Shown: positions 38,745 through 50,189, counted from the first letter of the stretch. The stretch: DNA of 64,000 nt from Xenia sp. Carnegie-2017 (GCF_021976095.1 NW_025813493.1:4027271-4091270), one strand, 5' to 3'. Notes: a model not told the origin generated them from the sequence alone. Program-made: numbers and translations.

Positions 38745-39194
38745 TTATATCGAATTTACATATGGCAAAAGAAAAATTAACATAAACAAGCGTAAACTTA
38801 GTTGTCTTCGCTTTCGATCGGTTATTTCGTCCTGTAATGGTTCAGGAATCCCAGCCACGTCAATGGTTGGGATAGCATCTTTCTTCAACCTTCTTTTGGG
38901 CTTGACTTCCACGCTCAAATTAAGGTCAAGACAAGAATCTTTAAAATGCGCAGAACACAGACACGAGGTAGAGAAAGCCTCAAAACCCGGTCTATGTTTA
39001 CGCACAAAATTTACCCATTTTCTATGTCTTAGCGGCTCTGTTTCTTTTTTAGGAAACAGATGCATCGACATTTCTTCGGTTTTTGAATCATTGGCGCGAC
39101 TAATTTGATTAGGTCCGCCAGCAACACAGCGTTTTCCTCCGCGTTTCTTATTACGATTACTAGTAGAATACGCCATGTTGATATATGTGTTCAA
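38745..39194 (-). CDS. THAP-domain protein of the Kolobok-like element
   Basis: The frame starts at ATG 39194 or, more likely, 39176 (MAYSTSNRNKKRGGKRC). It contains a THAP-type C2CH zinc finger: an N-terminal Cys (KRCVAGGPN), a MHLFPKK strand, KWVNFVRKHR and LCSAHF, where the last Cys and His sit. The second N-terminal cysteine is missing (GGPN instead of a C-x2-4-C pair), so metal binding may be impaired. A basic linker KPKRRLKK follows. THAP domains bind the transposon ends in Kolobok and P elements. The catalytic part is absent: the frame ends in non-family residues at 38745. Confidence 0.75.
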   Translation of the reverse strand: MNTYINMAYSTSNRNKKRGGKRCVAGGPNQISRANDSKTEEMSMHLFPKKETEPLRHRKWVNFVRKHRPGFEAFSTSCLCSAHFKDSCLDLNLSVEVKPKRRLKKDAIPTIDVAGIPEPLQDEITDRKRRQLSLRLFMLIFLLPYVNSI

Positions 39195-40569
39195 CTTTCT
39201 ACGTCACAAGTCATTAGCATACCGATAAAAAAGTTGGCAAAAAAATGCTGAAAATCGTGACTTTGAACGTCCGTAAAATCACCTTCACCTATCCAATTTC
39301 AATTATAATTGCAGATTTAAAATCACTGAAACAAGGTCTTTCAATTTAGCTAATAAAAAAGGGGGGCTAAAATTCGTAATATAAACACTTTAAAGACAAA
39401 ACAATTCCTTGCTCTTGATCAAAATGAAGGGCAAAAAACCATCGACTTTATAATAAATTTAAAGCCTTCGACGTCTGTAAGTGTTTTCCTGTTTCCCCCC
39501 AAACAATGTTGTTGTAGCAAAGTCCTTATTCATATTAACTTTACGTTTTCGAATAGCGTCTGTCTTGCCTTTTTTTTAATTTAAGCAAAGATAATGTTGA
39601 TGTAGGTTAATTCCACCTTTAAACTTGTGATTAACATCAATGTTTTGGAGTTCCAGGAATGCATGCACATAATATTTCTCAAAAAGTAATATTTCTCTGT
39701 TCAACTGTTATTTGTCATTATATATGTTACCATATGCAACTCATACAGGATAACAAGACCGGCAGTCTATTCTGAGGTCAAATCACATTGCTTGGCATAA
39801 CTATTTTAGTATTCTTCAACAAACTCATTTTTTGTTAGCTATTTAGACTGCAGGCAGACACACAAAAGCTCTGATTATATTTTGCTAATTAATGAACGTA
39901 GACTTACTTAACGTCACTAAGTATTCGGATGTTGTTTAGGACAAAACAATTCCTTGTTCATGATCAAAATGAAGGGCAAAAAACCATCGACTTTATAATA
40001 AAATTTCAAGTCTTCGACGTCTGTAAGTTTTTTTCTGTTTCCCCCCAAACAATGTTGTCGTAGCAAAGTCTTTATTCTTATTAACTTTACGTTTTCGAAT
40101 AGCATCTGTCTTGCCTTTTTTTTAATTTAAGCAAAGATAATGTTGATGTAGGTTAATTCCACCATTAAACTTGTGTTTAACATCAATGTTTTGTAGTTCC
40201 AGGAATGCATGCACATAATATTTCTCAAAAAGTAATATTTCTCTGTTCAACTGTTATTTGTCATTATATATGTTACCATATGCAACTCATACAGGATAAC
40301 AAGACCGGCAGTCTATTCTGAGGTCAAATCCCATTGCTTGGCATAACTATTTTAGTATTCTTCAACAAACTCATTTTTTGTTAGCTATTTAGACTGCAGG
40401 CAGACCCTTATAAGCTCCAAGTAATATTTTGAAGAAGTTAACACGCTGCAATATACTTGTGTTTAGTATCGTCTTAAAGATCTTATTCTGAGGATTACAA
40501 ATATGGTTTTATTATCCTGGCGCAAAATTTGTGGATAAATTCTACAGCTTGAGAAAAGATCGTGACTAA

Positions 40570-40665
40570 AACACCACACGAGTACATACAAGTACATACG
40601 ACTGACATACGAGTACATACAAGTACATACGACTGACATACGAGTACATACGAGTGACATACGAC
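40570..40665. repeat. Short tandem repeat CGAGTACATACAAGTACATA
   Basis: Imperfect repeats of about 31 bp composed of CGAGTACATA, CAAGTACATA and CGACTGACATA, immediately left of the telomeric block. Confidence 0.85.
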
Positions 40666-40670
40666 TATAT

Positions 40671-40718
40671 AGGGTTAGGGTTAGGGTTAGGGTTAGGGTT
40701 ATATATATATATATATAA
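40671..40718. repeat. Interstitial TTAGGG block plus (TA)n
   Basis: Five consecutive TTAGGG-type units (40671-40702), then about nine TA repeats. TTAGGG is the standard animal telomere repeat. Ordinary sequence continues on both sides, so this is interstitial here. Confidence 0.95.
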
Positions 40719-41156
40719 TTGTATATATATTCTTCGTGTATACTTTTTCAGTGCTTCAAAAACAAGGTCGCAATACAACGTGGACCTAAATTTCCCCGTC
40801 AGGGCGAATTTATTGTTTGATAATGAATAGTTGTTTGTAATAAAGATTGGACATAGGAAAGATGTTTTTCAGAATATTTTTATTTTTTTAGAGTTTTTTT
40901 TAAACTTTTTTTTCTTATGGATAATGTCTTTACTCCCAGCAAAAAATAGTAAGAACAATGTAAGATAACAAAAGGAAATCATTTTTTTTCGCATTGTTTA
41001 AATAAGATTTGTTTTTGATTGATCGAATAGTTTCAGAATCACAATGTTTACTTTTTATTCCTTTTATTCTGAATATAGTTTAAAAAGCTCTTTTTTTGTA
41101 CACTTCACTACTTAATTGATCAAGCATATTTTTAATCTTTTTTGTTTGGTATATGT

Positions 41157-42018
41157 TTAAAGAAAATTGTTTTCCCTTTTAAAGTCATTTATGACTACTT
41201 GGCCACGCCCTTGGCCACGCCATCCTCCGCTGCCACGCCATTGGGGACGACCACGCCGTCCGCTGCGGCCTCTCCGGCTACCTCGCGTTCCTCGACGCGG
41301 TTTGGTAGGGCACTCTTTAAGGGTGTGCCCCACCTCATTGCATCTGTTACATTCTGAAATAATAAAGTAATAAAATGAACATATATAATTTGTGAGAACA
41401 AGTGTGAGAACAAGTCATTAGTTTAAAGTTACTGATTTCTCTTTGCTTTTTGACGTCTGCTAAAAAGTTGCGAACGATAAAGACGTTAGAGATTTTCCAT
41501 GCCCAACAAAATACAAAAAAACATGTATTAGAATTTGAAACCTGTTCTCGTTGAAGTTTCTCCTGATTTGGTCATGTTAAAAAAAAATATAAATACTCAC
41601 TTAGGCATTACAATACTTAGTTTTGCATTTCACAAAATGCATTTAGATGGTTGTTATAAAGAGCAAGAGTGAATTTTACAGTGTTGCGGAGCTGCTTTTC
41701 ATACTATATTCATTGGCATTTGCTTAACATGAAAAACGATCATAAAGATATTCAATTATCATACATGTATAAGTACTATGTTAAGCACAAGTACAAAAAA
41801 CACTCTTAGTCGATATATTGTAAAATTTATGCAACAAACCTTTTTGCTTCTTTCGATTTGCTTCTTCTGATTAAGACGATTCATAAAAAAGAGATATTTT
41901 GTGTAGGTTTGAGTCAGCTGCATGCACATGTATTTAGCTATTAACATTTTTGAAATTTTATATCTATTCCGATGAACTGGCTCACCTTTATCCCCCCTTT
42001 CTCGTTTGTTTTGAGTAT
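41157..42018 (-). CDS. CCHC zinc-knuckle / RGG-tail protein, 3' exons with microexons
   Basis: The last exon (41353-41157) encodes CNRCNEVGHTLKECPTK, a C-x2-C-x4-H-x4-C zinc knuckle, then an Arg/Gly-rich tail (RRGTRGSRRGRSGRRGRPQW and on), ending VVINDFKRENNFL at TAA 41157-41159. A good acceptor precedes it (TATTATTTCAG). Upstream lie four candidate microexons with AG/GT borders: 42018-41986 (33 nt), 41866-41840 (27), 41562-41542 (21) and 41459-41433 (27). All are multiples of three, all fit phase 1, and joined they read without a stop as a Lys/Arg-rich linker (TQNKRERGDK, EEANRKKQK, GETSTRT, ADVKKQREI). Zinc knuckle plus RGG suggests an RNA-binding protein. I do not recognise the family, and the 5' part is not found. 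The high GC of the tail stands out from its surroundings. Confidence 0.65.
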
Positions 42019-45000
42019 CTGAAACAAAGAACACACATTAAACTGATTGGATAACATGCATGTTAATAAACACAATTCTTTTAAGACTAAGCAGTTTCTC
42101 ATAAGCACGATTCAGTAAGGTTGATGGTGATGTAATAAAATTGAATCAACTATTGTTGAACATTTCACACTTTGCCATAAAGACACGTTGCAATATTTCT
42201 TTTCACTTACTGAAGAAAACTAAGATACTTTGCAAAAAATGTTATTTATCGTTTTACCATTTCGTGCTTCTTTTTCGGCCAAATAGAATATAATGTTTAT
42301 CATTAGTTGTACAGCGTGAACAAACTTATCGTCTTATGCCCAGCGCCAATATCGCACAGTGGCAAATATGCCATGTGCCCCGCGATTCATGCTAAAAGGT
42401 AGTAACAATGCGTCATGGGGTACCGCGATAAGAAAATTCCTTGGGCACCAAGATGTGTAAACGCAGCGATGCTCATGCCTTTATACGAATAAAGTAAACG
42501 GACGTTCAAAGCAGTGACACATGATATATAAATGGAATCATAAATACAATAAAAAATGTCATTATAGTTTCGCCTTCGGAGAAAGCTTAAACATTTATGC
42601 TTTCGTAACCTTGTGATGCAGCGTATTAATGTATAGAGCTTTTGGTAGAGAATAAGGCCATCCCAAGCATAAAAACAATCAAAATATGCATATGGTTGTG
42701 TCTAAATATATATGCTTATTTTACTTTGGGTGAAATTATTGAAACAATCTGGTTGCTATAAAGAATTGTTCACTTACATTTTTTCTTACACGATAAACTT
42801 GCTACACTAAAAAGGGTAGCAATGTACAACTCAAAAATCTTGGCGTTATTATTTGAAAAGTTGAAATATTTATCCTGAGACGACCAAATCAAAGCTGTGG
42901 TTAATAAAGGCAATCAAGACCTACCCTCAGCATCGTGTTGAAATGGGAACATACAATCAACATATTTTTGTGCTTTTTCATGTACAACAAATGTGTACAA
43001 TTCTATCGAGACCTGTGTGAGAAATGCTGTGCCGTGGCCGTGTGGTCAAGGTTATTCGTATTTATTTATTTGTAAAGAACGGAAGCGGAGAAGCGCTTAA
43101 CGAACGTCTTTAAATCAGAAACAAGAAGGAACAATGTGAAATTTATCAACGGACAGGCTACACTAAAAAAGATATTTCGTCTGACATTGGATTTGGTGCT
43201 TTAGAATTCAGACAAATTTAGTCATATCCCGAACACTCGATAAATGTTCATTTAGAAATTGCAAACTTGTGCAATTGTATTTAATGCCAATGCCATATTG
43301 TGTTGGAAAATTCTTATATTGTATGATTTTAGCTAACTTCCAGATGCTCTTAACTATATGTTCCTTATATTTGTCATGTTTTAGATAATTTAAAGTATTG
43401 ACTCCGTTGTAAAGAAATAAATTGTGAACAAGTGTTAAACAGAACAGTGTTGTTAATATATTTAAACCCTGAAATATTACCTCAGCATATGCAAGTATCA
43501 GTTAGCAAAACTGCCTCAGTTGATACTTTTGCAACTGATTGTCATTAACTTATAGGAAATGTTTCAAAAACTTCTACTTCTGTTAGATCAAAAAAATCTG
43601 AATTTAAGCTCCAATTTCGCAAAAAATGAAGACTAAAAACTGAAAACTGAAAATTTGCAGTAAGCTACGAAGGCGTGTTTCGTATTGTATCAATGTTGCT
43701 GAAGTCTTGAAAAAACAGGAACTAATATATGTTGCTTTTTTATGGTGATTATTAAGTAGCCAAGCAAATAAGAATGAGGGTGCCCCCCATCTAAAAATTA
43801 GGAATAGGCTGTTTGTTTGGGCTAGTTAACGAAAGAGGAATGTAATCGTGTTACATGATTTATTACTTTTTTAAAAGTGTCCTTAGAATGGGAAAAATCA
43901 CAATTTACTCATTCAGGAGTGAAAAGTTTCATGAATACTCTAAGACACTAAAAGGTTCTCAATATCGCCCCCAGTTTGCAGCTAGCAACTGCACCACTTC
44001 CAAATCGAGGGCTTGAATATCACTCGACCAAATGATCTTAACCACAAAAGCTGCATGTCATCATAAATTACTGCAATGGCTCTTTGATATGTTAAAAATT
44101 CAGGCAAGAAGTTTATTCCCTCCCCCTCCCCTAACCTCCCAAAATTGAAGCTTTCCTACGCCTATGCATCTGATTTTAATCTCATTAACACCAACATAAA
44201 ACCACTCATGTTTCACAACGGCAAATAAATTGCTCTATCTAAACACAGGTTTCTACTATTGCTTAACCCCCTATTGTTCACTGTAGCAGATTTGCAACAA
44301 CTACTGCTTCAACCTCTTGAAAAAAGATTTACAACATAACGAAATTGATTTAAAGATGCAATACGGTAAAGAAAATCAAAACTTAACTGCAGCGTAAACG
44401 TTTTTGAGAAACTAATCATATTTTAGTTACACTAATAGGCTCTTCCTCCAGTATCTTAAGTATATTCATATACATCATAATTTGTAATTTTACATAATTA
44501 GTACTATATTTTGTTATGACTACATTGGCAAGATTAATTAAATTTAATAATGACCTACTGTGGTTTTGTATTGTAGCTCATAGAATTTCTATTGTTTTTG
44601 CTCGGTTATGAAGTCATTTGGATTTCTCTATGTGAGAGCACTCGTACTACGTGTACGTCAGCAATTTATGTTTACTATAAATGTTTGGACTGTCTCCTTC
44701 ATTTTTATTCCAAAATTCATCAAATACACTGTGAATGAAACACTATCTTTCGAACTTTTTTCACATCAAATCACCCGGCGAGTAAATAGAACATATAGCG
44801 GAGAGTGCTCAGATGAATCGCAGTTTCAGAATAAAGTTTCTTGCGCTTTACAAGTTATATGATTATCAAAAATCATGCTATTAGTTGATGATTTTACGTG
44901 ACATAAATATGAATCTTGCAAGCGGCGCTTTTGTACGTGTTTGTTGATAAGACAGTATTAAAACACCAAAACCGGGATATATGGTACAAAATATTTTTAC

Positions 45001-45284
45001 TTTTATAGCAATTAGCAAATTAGCAGCCAATTTCGGTGCTATTTAATGGCATTATTCATTTTACAATAGCTGAAAAATTCAAAACATATTGCACTCTTCC
45101 CATCATTCACTAACATTTTCCCTAATTTTCCATTTCTTTAGTCGAAGCGAAAGAATAACCATATAATGTAATAAATTTTCTTTAGAGCACTCTTCAAAGA
45201 AGCCGACCAAAAAATGTCCCAAATGATAAATTTCATTCAAAATGTAATGTAGTTTCTTAATGAACAGTGAAATCGTACAGAACT
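42019..45284. other. Gene-poor stretch
   Basis: No gene recognised. A possible extra 12-nt exon for the zinc-knuckle gene lies at 42257-42268 on the minus strand, with a weak acceptor. The rest is AT-rich with scattered short frames lacking family signatures. Confidence 0.35.
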
Positions 45285-45324
45285 TATAGAATTACTACCT
45301 GCTTCGTTTAAGCTTTCCTTCTGT

Positions 45325-45570
45325 AGGCCTGCTAATATTCTATCTTTGTTCGAGGCTGAAGGTGATACTGTGATTAAACTTGTATTAGATAACCACATTG
45401 TTTTATATTTAATTTTTACGGCATGTTTTGCGTCAAAAACAAAGAGAGGAATTCGGCTTCAGCAAAACAAGAATATATTTGACGTGGCACTTGAGAACCA
45501 CTATAGAAATGACTTGATTTTGTCATATTTAGCTACGTACACCAAAAGCAAATGTTCTTATTGTCAATAA
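45325..45570 (+). pseudogene. Ankyrin-repeat-like fragment
   Basis: After a strong acceptor (TTTCCTTCTGTAG, ending about 45325) an open frame runs to a stop at 45570: ILSLFEAEGDTVIKLVLDN, a hydrophobic part, then NKNIFDVALENHYRN. The last segment resembles an ankyrin repeat helix as in TRPA-type channels. There are no neighbouring exons and no donor, so an isolated relic is likely. Weak call. Confidence 0.25.
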
Positions 45571-47716
45571 AATTGAGATTTCTGCAGCATTCTTCTTTAA
45601 CATTTTGTGACTAGACAGACATGAATTTGTTGTGAATGCATGACCTAGCAAATTCAAAAGCAATGACTTTTGCTGTAACAATAATATCAAATTTTTGTTT
45701 CGAGTTAACAAGAGTTTCCTTAAACATCTCGAAGCTTATTCTTTCCCTATGCATAAATTTGAAAAATAAAACAAACAAGAACTTCATGCCAAAGTATATT
45801 AATTTTGTCGTGTAGAAGATCTTTTGCTTCTCTGTCAGTTTTGGTGAGCATTCAGACAACAGCAATGACATTATTTAGCATTTCTATAGCATTATGTAAT
45901 TGAATGTGTTTCGAACCAATCATAATTCTTGGTCAAATAAGCATAAACAAACACTTCTTTGATAATGCATTATAATTTTTGTGCGCCTTCTTTTATAGTC
46001 AAACACGCGTTTCACATACAAAAATACGATCCGCATAGTTAAGATTAAAACGCAATGGTTCCTACGTCACGCAAGCTCCGCACTTTTTTATAAAAACGCC
46101 GTCTCTACATGCCCGACAGCAATTTTAATAAATGATAAAAGTTAAACTTTGAAAGCCAATATCTAACCCTAGCCGTATCCTTATCTCGCATAAATCTTAG
46201 ATCTACACCCCCTCCCCTATTATATTGTCCGTCCGATGCACCAGAGTTTCTTAGCTGTTACGTCAAATATTCAGTTACGAACTGGATAGACTTGTATTCA
46301 TTCTGTATACTGAGCATACACTGTTTGCTATAGCTTTTTGGGGGTATTTTACGACATTAGAAGTGCTCAGGATTACAGATCGGGAAGATTCGAAGGTATG
46401 TCAAAGCTCATTGTTTTAAGTCTGTTTGGTATTGTAATATGAATTTAAACTCGTGATATGATTCATCATGTTCGGCAGTATGTATTGCTTTTCATTATTC
46501 AAAAGATCTTAAATTTGCGAAATTATTTTTCAATTAAAGTGTAGAAAAAGTTTGGAATTTTCAAATCTGGCATATCATTGACTGTGAACTGTACTTCTGC
46601 ATTTTGTATTTTGCGATTTAAATTTGCATTTTAAGTGTCGCCATTTTATTTACTTATGCTTATATCACTGTAGCAGTGTCATGAGCATTGTATGAATTGC
46701 TTCTGAGTTTTACATCCCGGACACTGTCAGTTCCGATGCAATATATGAAGAAGATTTAGAAGTTTAGTATTGGCTTTTTTCATTTGAGATGTAAAATAAA
46801 TACATTTTATGCTAAACACGCTTTGTTTTGTGATGTTTGCCCACAGCATTAGCTAAGAAAAGATGAGTCGATTGATTTGCACTACTCATAAATCACGGCC
46901 GCAAATCAGTAGTTTTTCAAAAATAGACAATCAACCGAATGTTCACGGAAATTAGCCGTTCGCTGATTATTACTTCGTTTCTTATTTTATTAAAGATGGT
47001 ACACTGTCTAAAATCTTTTTGTTTGTCGTACTGTGAATGCGCTAAAATATCACATATCGCATTGCAACTGGACACCTTGGTTTTTAAACCCCGTGCGGAA
47101 GATAACTGGTGTTGGTGTTAAATAACTTTGCAATATTAAATGAACGAAGTACAATATAAACGTGATATAAATTAGCTCGAATTGCTTCTTTTAGTGCTAA
47201 AGTGTTATTATATTAATTGACAAATAATCACGTTAACGCGAAGGAGAGGAAAATTAGAACACAATTAGAACACAATTAGAACAAGTCTTTATTTGCTGTT
47301 AAATTAATGAAAATAATTGATGATAATGAACAGTGAATAATTAACGATATGATTTTTGATTAACGATAAACTAACAAAAATTAGCAACAGTCTACATACT
47401 TAAAATTGCGAGGAATGTAAAATTGCCGTTGATTAAATTAAAGCAAATTTTTAAAATTAGTGTTAAAAAGTATATCTTCGTTTCAATGACATGTCTCGTT
47501 CGGGGAGCTCCAGAGGTCACGCCTGCAAAAATGTAGAGCAACATTAGCATCCAACATTTCAGAAAAACGCATAAAGGAAGATGTTGTCTAATGAAGATGA
47601 AAATTTTCATAAAATGGGTTACATTTATATGGGATCCGATCGTTTAATTGGTTTGCAATTTGACGATGCACAGCAGGTTTTGTTTAAAGCACAGTACCCA
47701 CTGCTCTCCTTTTAAT
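45571..47716. other. Intergenic stretch
   Basis: AT-rich with no recognised gene or repeat of clear structure. Pyrimidine-rich patches occur at about 46160-46230. Confidence 0.35.
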
Positions 47717-48131
47717 AGAGAGCTTGAGCAAGAGACGACTACGACAAGGAGTACGAAGGGAATGGAACTAGGAAGTTTGTTGTCGTTGTTGCTTCCTCAA
47801 AATTTTGTTTTAGCTGTAAACAACAGAACGAGCATTTTACTGTGAAAACACCGAATTTTGCGAAGCAGCTACGGCTCTATTGGTCAATAATAATATTGAT
47901 GAATTGGTAATATTGATTTGGCAAGAAAATAGGATTCTATAGAGAGAAATCTTCCCTATTTTGCATTTTATGTACGATATATTTGTACGATTTTACTGCT
48001 TGTTTTTCTTTCATTTTGCATACGAAATACGTGAAAGTTTTGATTGATGACGGCTACTGCAACAATATTTTTGCGCCAAAAATACGTACTTCGTACTCCT
48101 AATCATATTCGCAGTCTTTGCTAAAGCTCCC
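47717..48131. mobile_element. Decayed MITE (AGAGAGCTTGAGCAA-type ends)
   Basis: The left end (AGAGAGCTTGAGCAAGAGAC ... AGGAGTACGAA) and the inverse of the right end (AGGGAGCTTTAGCAAAGACT ... AGGAGTACGAA) match at roughly two thirds of about 45 positions. About 415 bp, no transposase. The superfamily is not assigned; no TSD was found. Confidence 0.4.
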
Positions 48132-48876
48132 TAATGTATTTCCGCGCTCTTCTCTACAGGTGCTGAAATATAACCCGGTTTCCTTGTATATCCAATATCT
48201 GATTTTCGTTCAAGAAATTTTTGCAACATACTCGATTGTTCTGCTTTATAGCATTTTGATCAACATTCAGTACCAAAACCAGCACAATTTAGGTCTCTAG
48301 GTCTCTTACCGTTCAGTTCTAAACTCGGCCTTCTTTTATCTATACACTCATTATCTTATCTCTGTAAATGACAAAAGCGTGACCTTTCTGAGTTTTTGTG
48401 AATGGTGTGAATATCTTATGTTTGCATTTTTGATTCTGTCTTAACGTATCGCTTTTAAAGGAAATCATGGCATCTTAATCTATGCAGCTTCTAGTTCTGC
48501 TTCCTTTCTTTTCCACATTGGAATTGTCTGTTCTAACAACTGTTTTGTAAGCCTTGCTCATCGTCCATGCTTATACTCTTTTATCAAACAATACACCTGA
48601 TATTTTTCTGCGTGTATCTCATTCACGCTGCCATCATGCTGATCTTCGCCATATTTTGACATTCTCCATTTGCTCTAGACTGTCGATCTTTCAAAAGTTT
48701 CATCTTCGTGGGCGTTTTGGGCCTTGAAGTAGGTGACTTTGCGCCGACGTAAAATGGAGAACACATGCATTAAAGATATAAACTATTTAAACTATCATGA
48801 AAATATTCTAGACTGCTTCTGAAATACTTTATAAATTCCTGTTGAGATAAACATTGAGCTGTTGTCTTCCATTTAT

Positions 48877-49027
48877 ATTATATACAGTGCTGTAGAACTA
48901 GATTTCTTAAAGGGCGCTCTTTTGACGAAGCTGAAGCCATGAATTTATGAAAAATTACCAATTTCAAAGGTCGAAGGAGGGCTCCTCTCCCAAGCGCCTC
49001 CCCCCCTTCTACAGCACTGATTATATA
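48877..49027. mobile_element. hAT-type MITE, 135 bp, perfect 8-bp TSD
   Basis: Element 48885-49019 starts CAGTGCTGTAGAA and ends TTCTACAGCACTG. The 8-bp direct repeat ATTATATA lies on both sides (48877-48884 and 49020-49027). CAGTG ends plus an 8-bp TSD are diagnostic of hAT. The interior is GC-richer than its flanks and non-coding. Confidence 0.9.
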
Positions 49028-50189
49028 TAAGCACTGTAAATGTTTTGAAACAAATAATTCATAGGTTCGTGAAAAAAATTTATTTACTTGCATTGTTTTA
49101 GCGAAAATTAGGTGCATTTTCCTTCCGGTGAATTCTTCATTGGTGGACTATAGTCTTTCAGATGAAAGAGGATAGATTATATTCTTTGGCGTGAAAATAT
49201 GTGAACAATAGTCTTTGTTGTGAAAATTCATGGATTATAGTCTTTTTAGTGAAAAGCATTTAAGAGTGTTTCTACTACTAATTTATAATTTAGGTTATGC
49301 TGGTCCTGTCTTTTTTGTTCTTTACTTTATCGCTTGCCAGACGAGGCAAAGCAGCCAATTCTTATCGCGTTTCGCATATATTTTGCATCATGATCAAACT
49401 AAACTCTCTGATTCGAAATAAGCTTACCTCCATAAAATGGGGCAGAATTTGTTCATAGTTTTTCATAGGCGATCCAGAAAATCACTTAGCAGTAGCTAAA
49501 TAGTTCAAACAAGCGATAACTCTCGCCATTCCATTGGAACAGACCATGCGCTGCAAGCTTTGAATTAATTAATAGTATTTATATAATCTATAGAGTCTTG
49601 GAGAAAATGTGAAAAAATTATGTAAATTATTTTTTTATCGTTACATTCAGTGTAGAAGGTCGTGAATTAATACATTGAAAACATAAGTTTAGAATTACAA
49701 GCGACGACTTCATCATTTTACAATCAATCCTTACCGTACTGTAATGAAAGGACATTGTAGAGATGTGGCGTGACCATTGAGTTTAGAGTGCCAAGATTTT
49801 ATTCTTATTGGAGTTATAAATAAGAAAATACTTGTAAAACAGAAATGAGTCATCAATGGGAGATGAGTCATCATCAAAATAAAGTGATATTGATAATAAA
49901 ATGCTTCTGTCCAACTGTTCATTTCGATATTAGCAAATAATGAAATAAGACAGATAAAGAAAATTTATTTGAAAATCTATTATAGTGAGCGTAAACGAAC
50001 TCCAGTGCATGGCGTCGCTATCTTACAAACAGCCACTATAAAATTGAACAAATACACAAAAGAAAATCAATAAAAAGCATGTGAAGTTAAAAACGTCTGA
50101 TTGTCGAAGATTATTCTCCATGCATGATTTACTGATGTATCTTCAAGACAAAAATTTTCTTCAAAAATCTGTATGCAAGGGCCCATCCC
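49028..50189. other. Intergenic stretch
   Basis: No recognised gene. AT-rich, with three loose repeats of a TATAGTCTTT-containing segment at about 49146-49245. Confidence 0.35.

Larger units (their letters stand above)
37177..39393. mobile_element. Kolobok-like DNA transposon, 2209 bp, TTAA TSD
   Basis: Element 37181-39389 is flanked by TTAA on both sides (37177-37180, 39390-39393), inside a satellite unit. Its terminal inverted repeats are about 41 bp (AGTGYTTATATTACGAATTT, then a T-AGCCCCCC-TTTTTTA run) with one mismatch. TTAA duplication plus a THAP protein points to the Kolobok superfamily. It carries two convergent genes, each starting near one end. No DDE catalytic core is visible, so it is probably a non-autonomous or decayed copy. 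It is younger than the satellite, since it interrupts a unit. Confidence 0.85.
24690..40410. repeat. Tandem satellite, ~543-bp unit, about 26 copies (interrupted by a transposon)
   Basis: The word TTCCTTGCTCATGATCAAAA recurs every 536-547 bp from 25126 to 37075 (23 copies), with one truncated copy before it and two diverged copies after the transposon at 37181-39389. Central copies look about 98-99% identical; edge copies are visibly more diverged, which suggests ongoing unequal exchange inside the array. Short frames inside units are broken in neighbouring units by 1-3 base changes in A- and C-runs, so I read the array as non-coding. Each unit contains GACCGGCAGTC and GGTCAAATCCC, the latter near a pol III B box. 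Confidence 0.97.

Noticed and set aside
38578-39108. 176-residue plus-strand frame inside the transposon
   Set aside because: Antisense shadow of the THAP coding frame, with no family signature.
24690-40410. Long direct-repeat array considered as CRISPR or rDNA
   Set aside because: Units are ~543 bp with no spacer structure, and there is no rRNA or 5S sequence in the unit.
41142-41370. Plus-strand Pro/Arg-rich frame (RPWPRHPPLPRHW...)
   Set aside because: It is the antisense of the RGG tail; the minus strand has the zinc knuckle, acceptor and stop that make sense.
48480-48720. Pyrimidine-rich strand whose complement gives Lys/Arg-rich pieces such as KRKEAELEA
   Set aside because: Interrupted by many stops and without a recognisable domain; I cannot support a gene or a named element.
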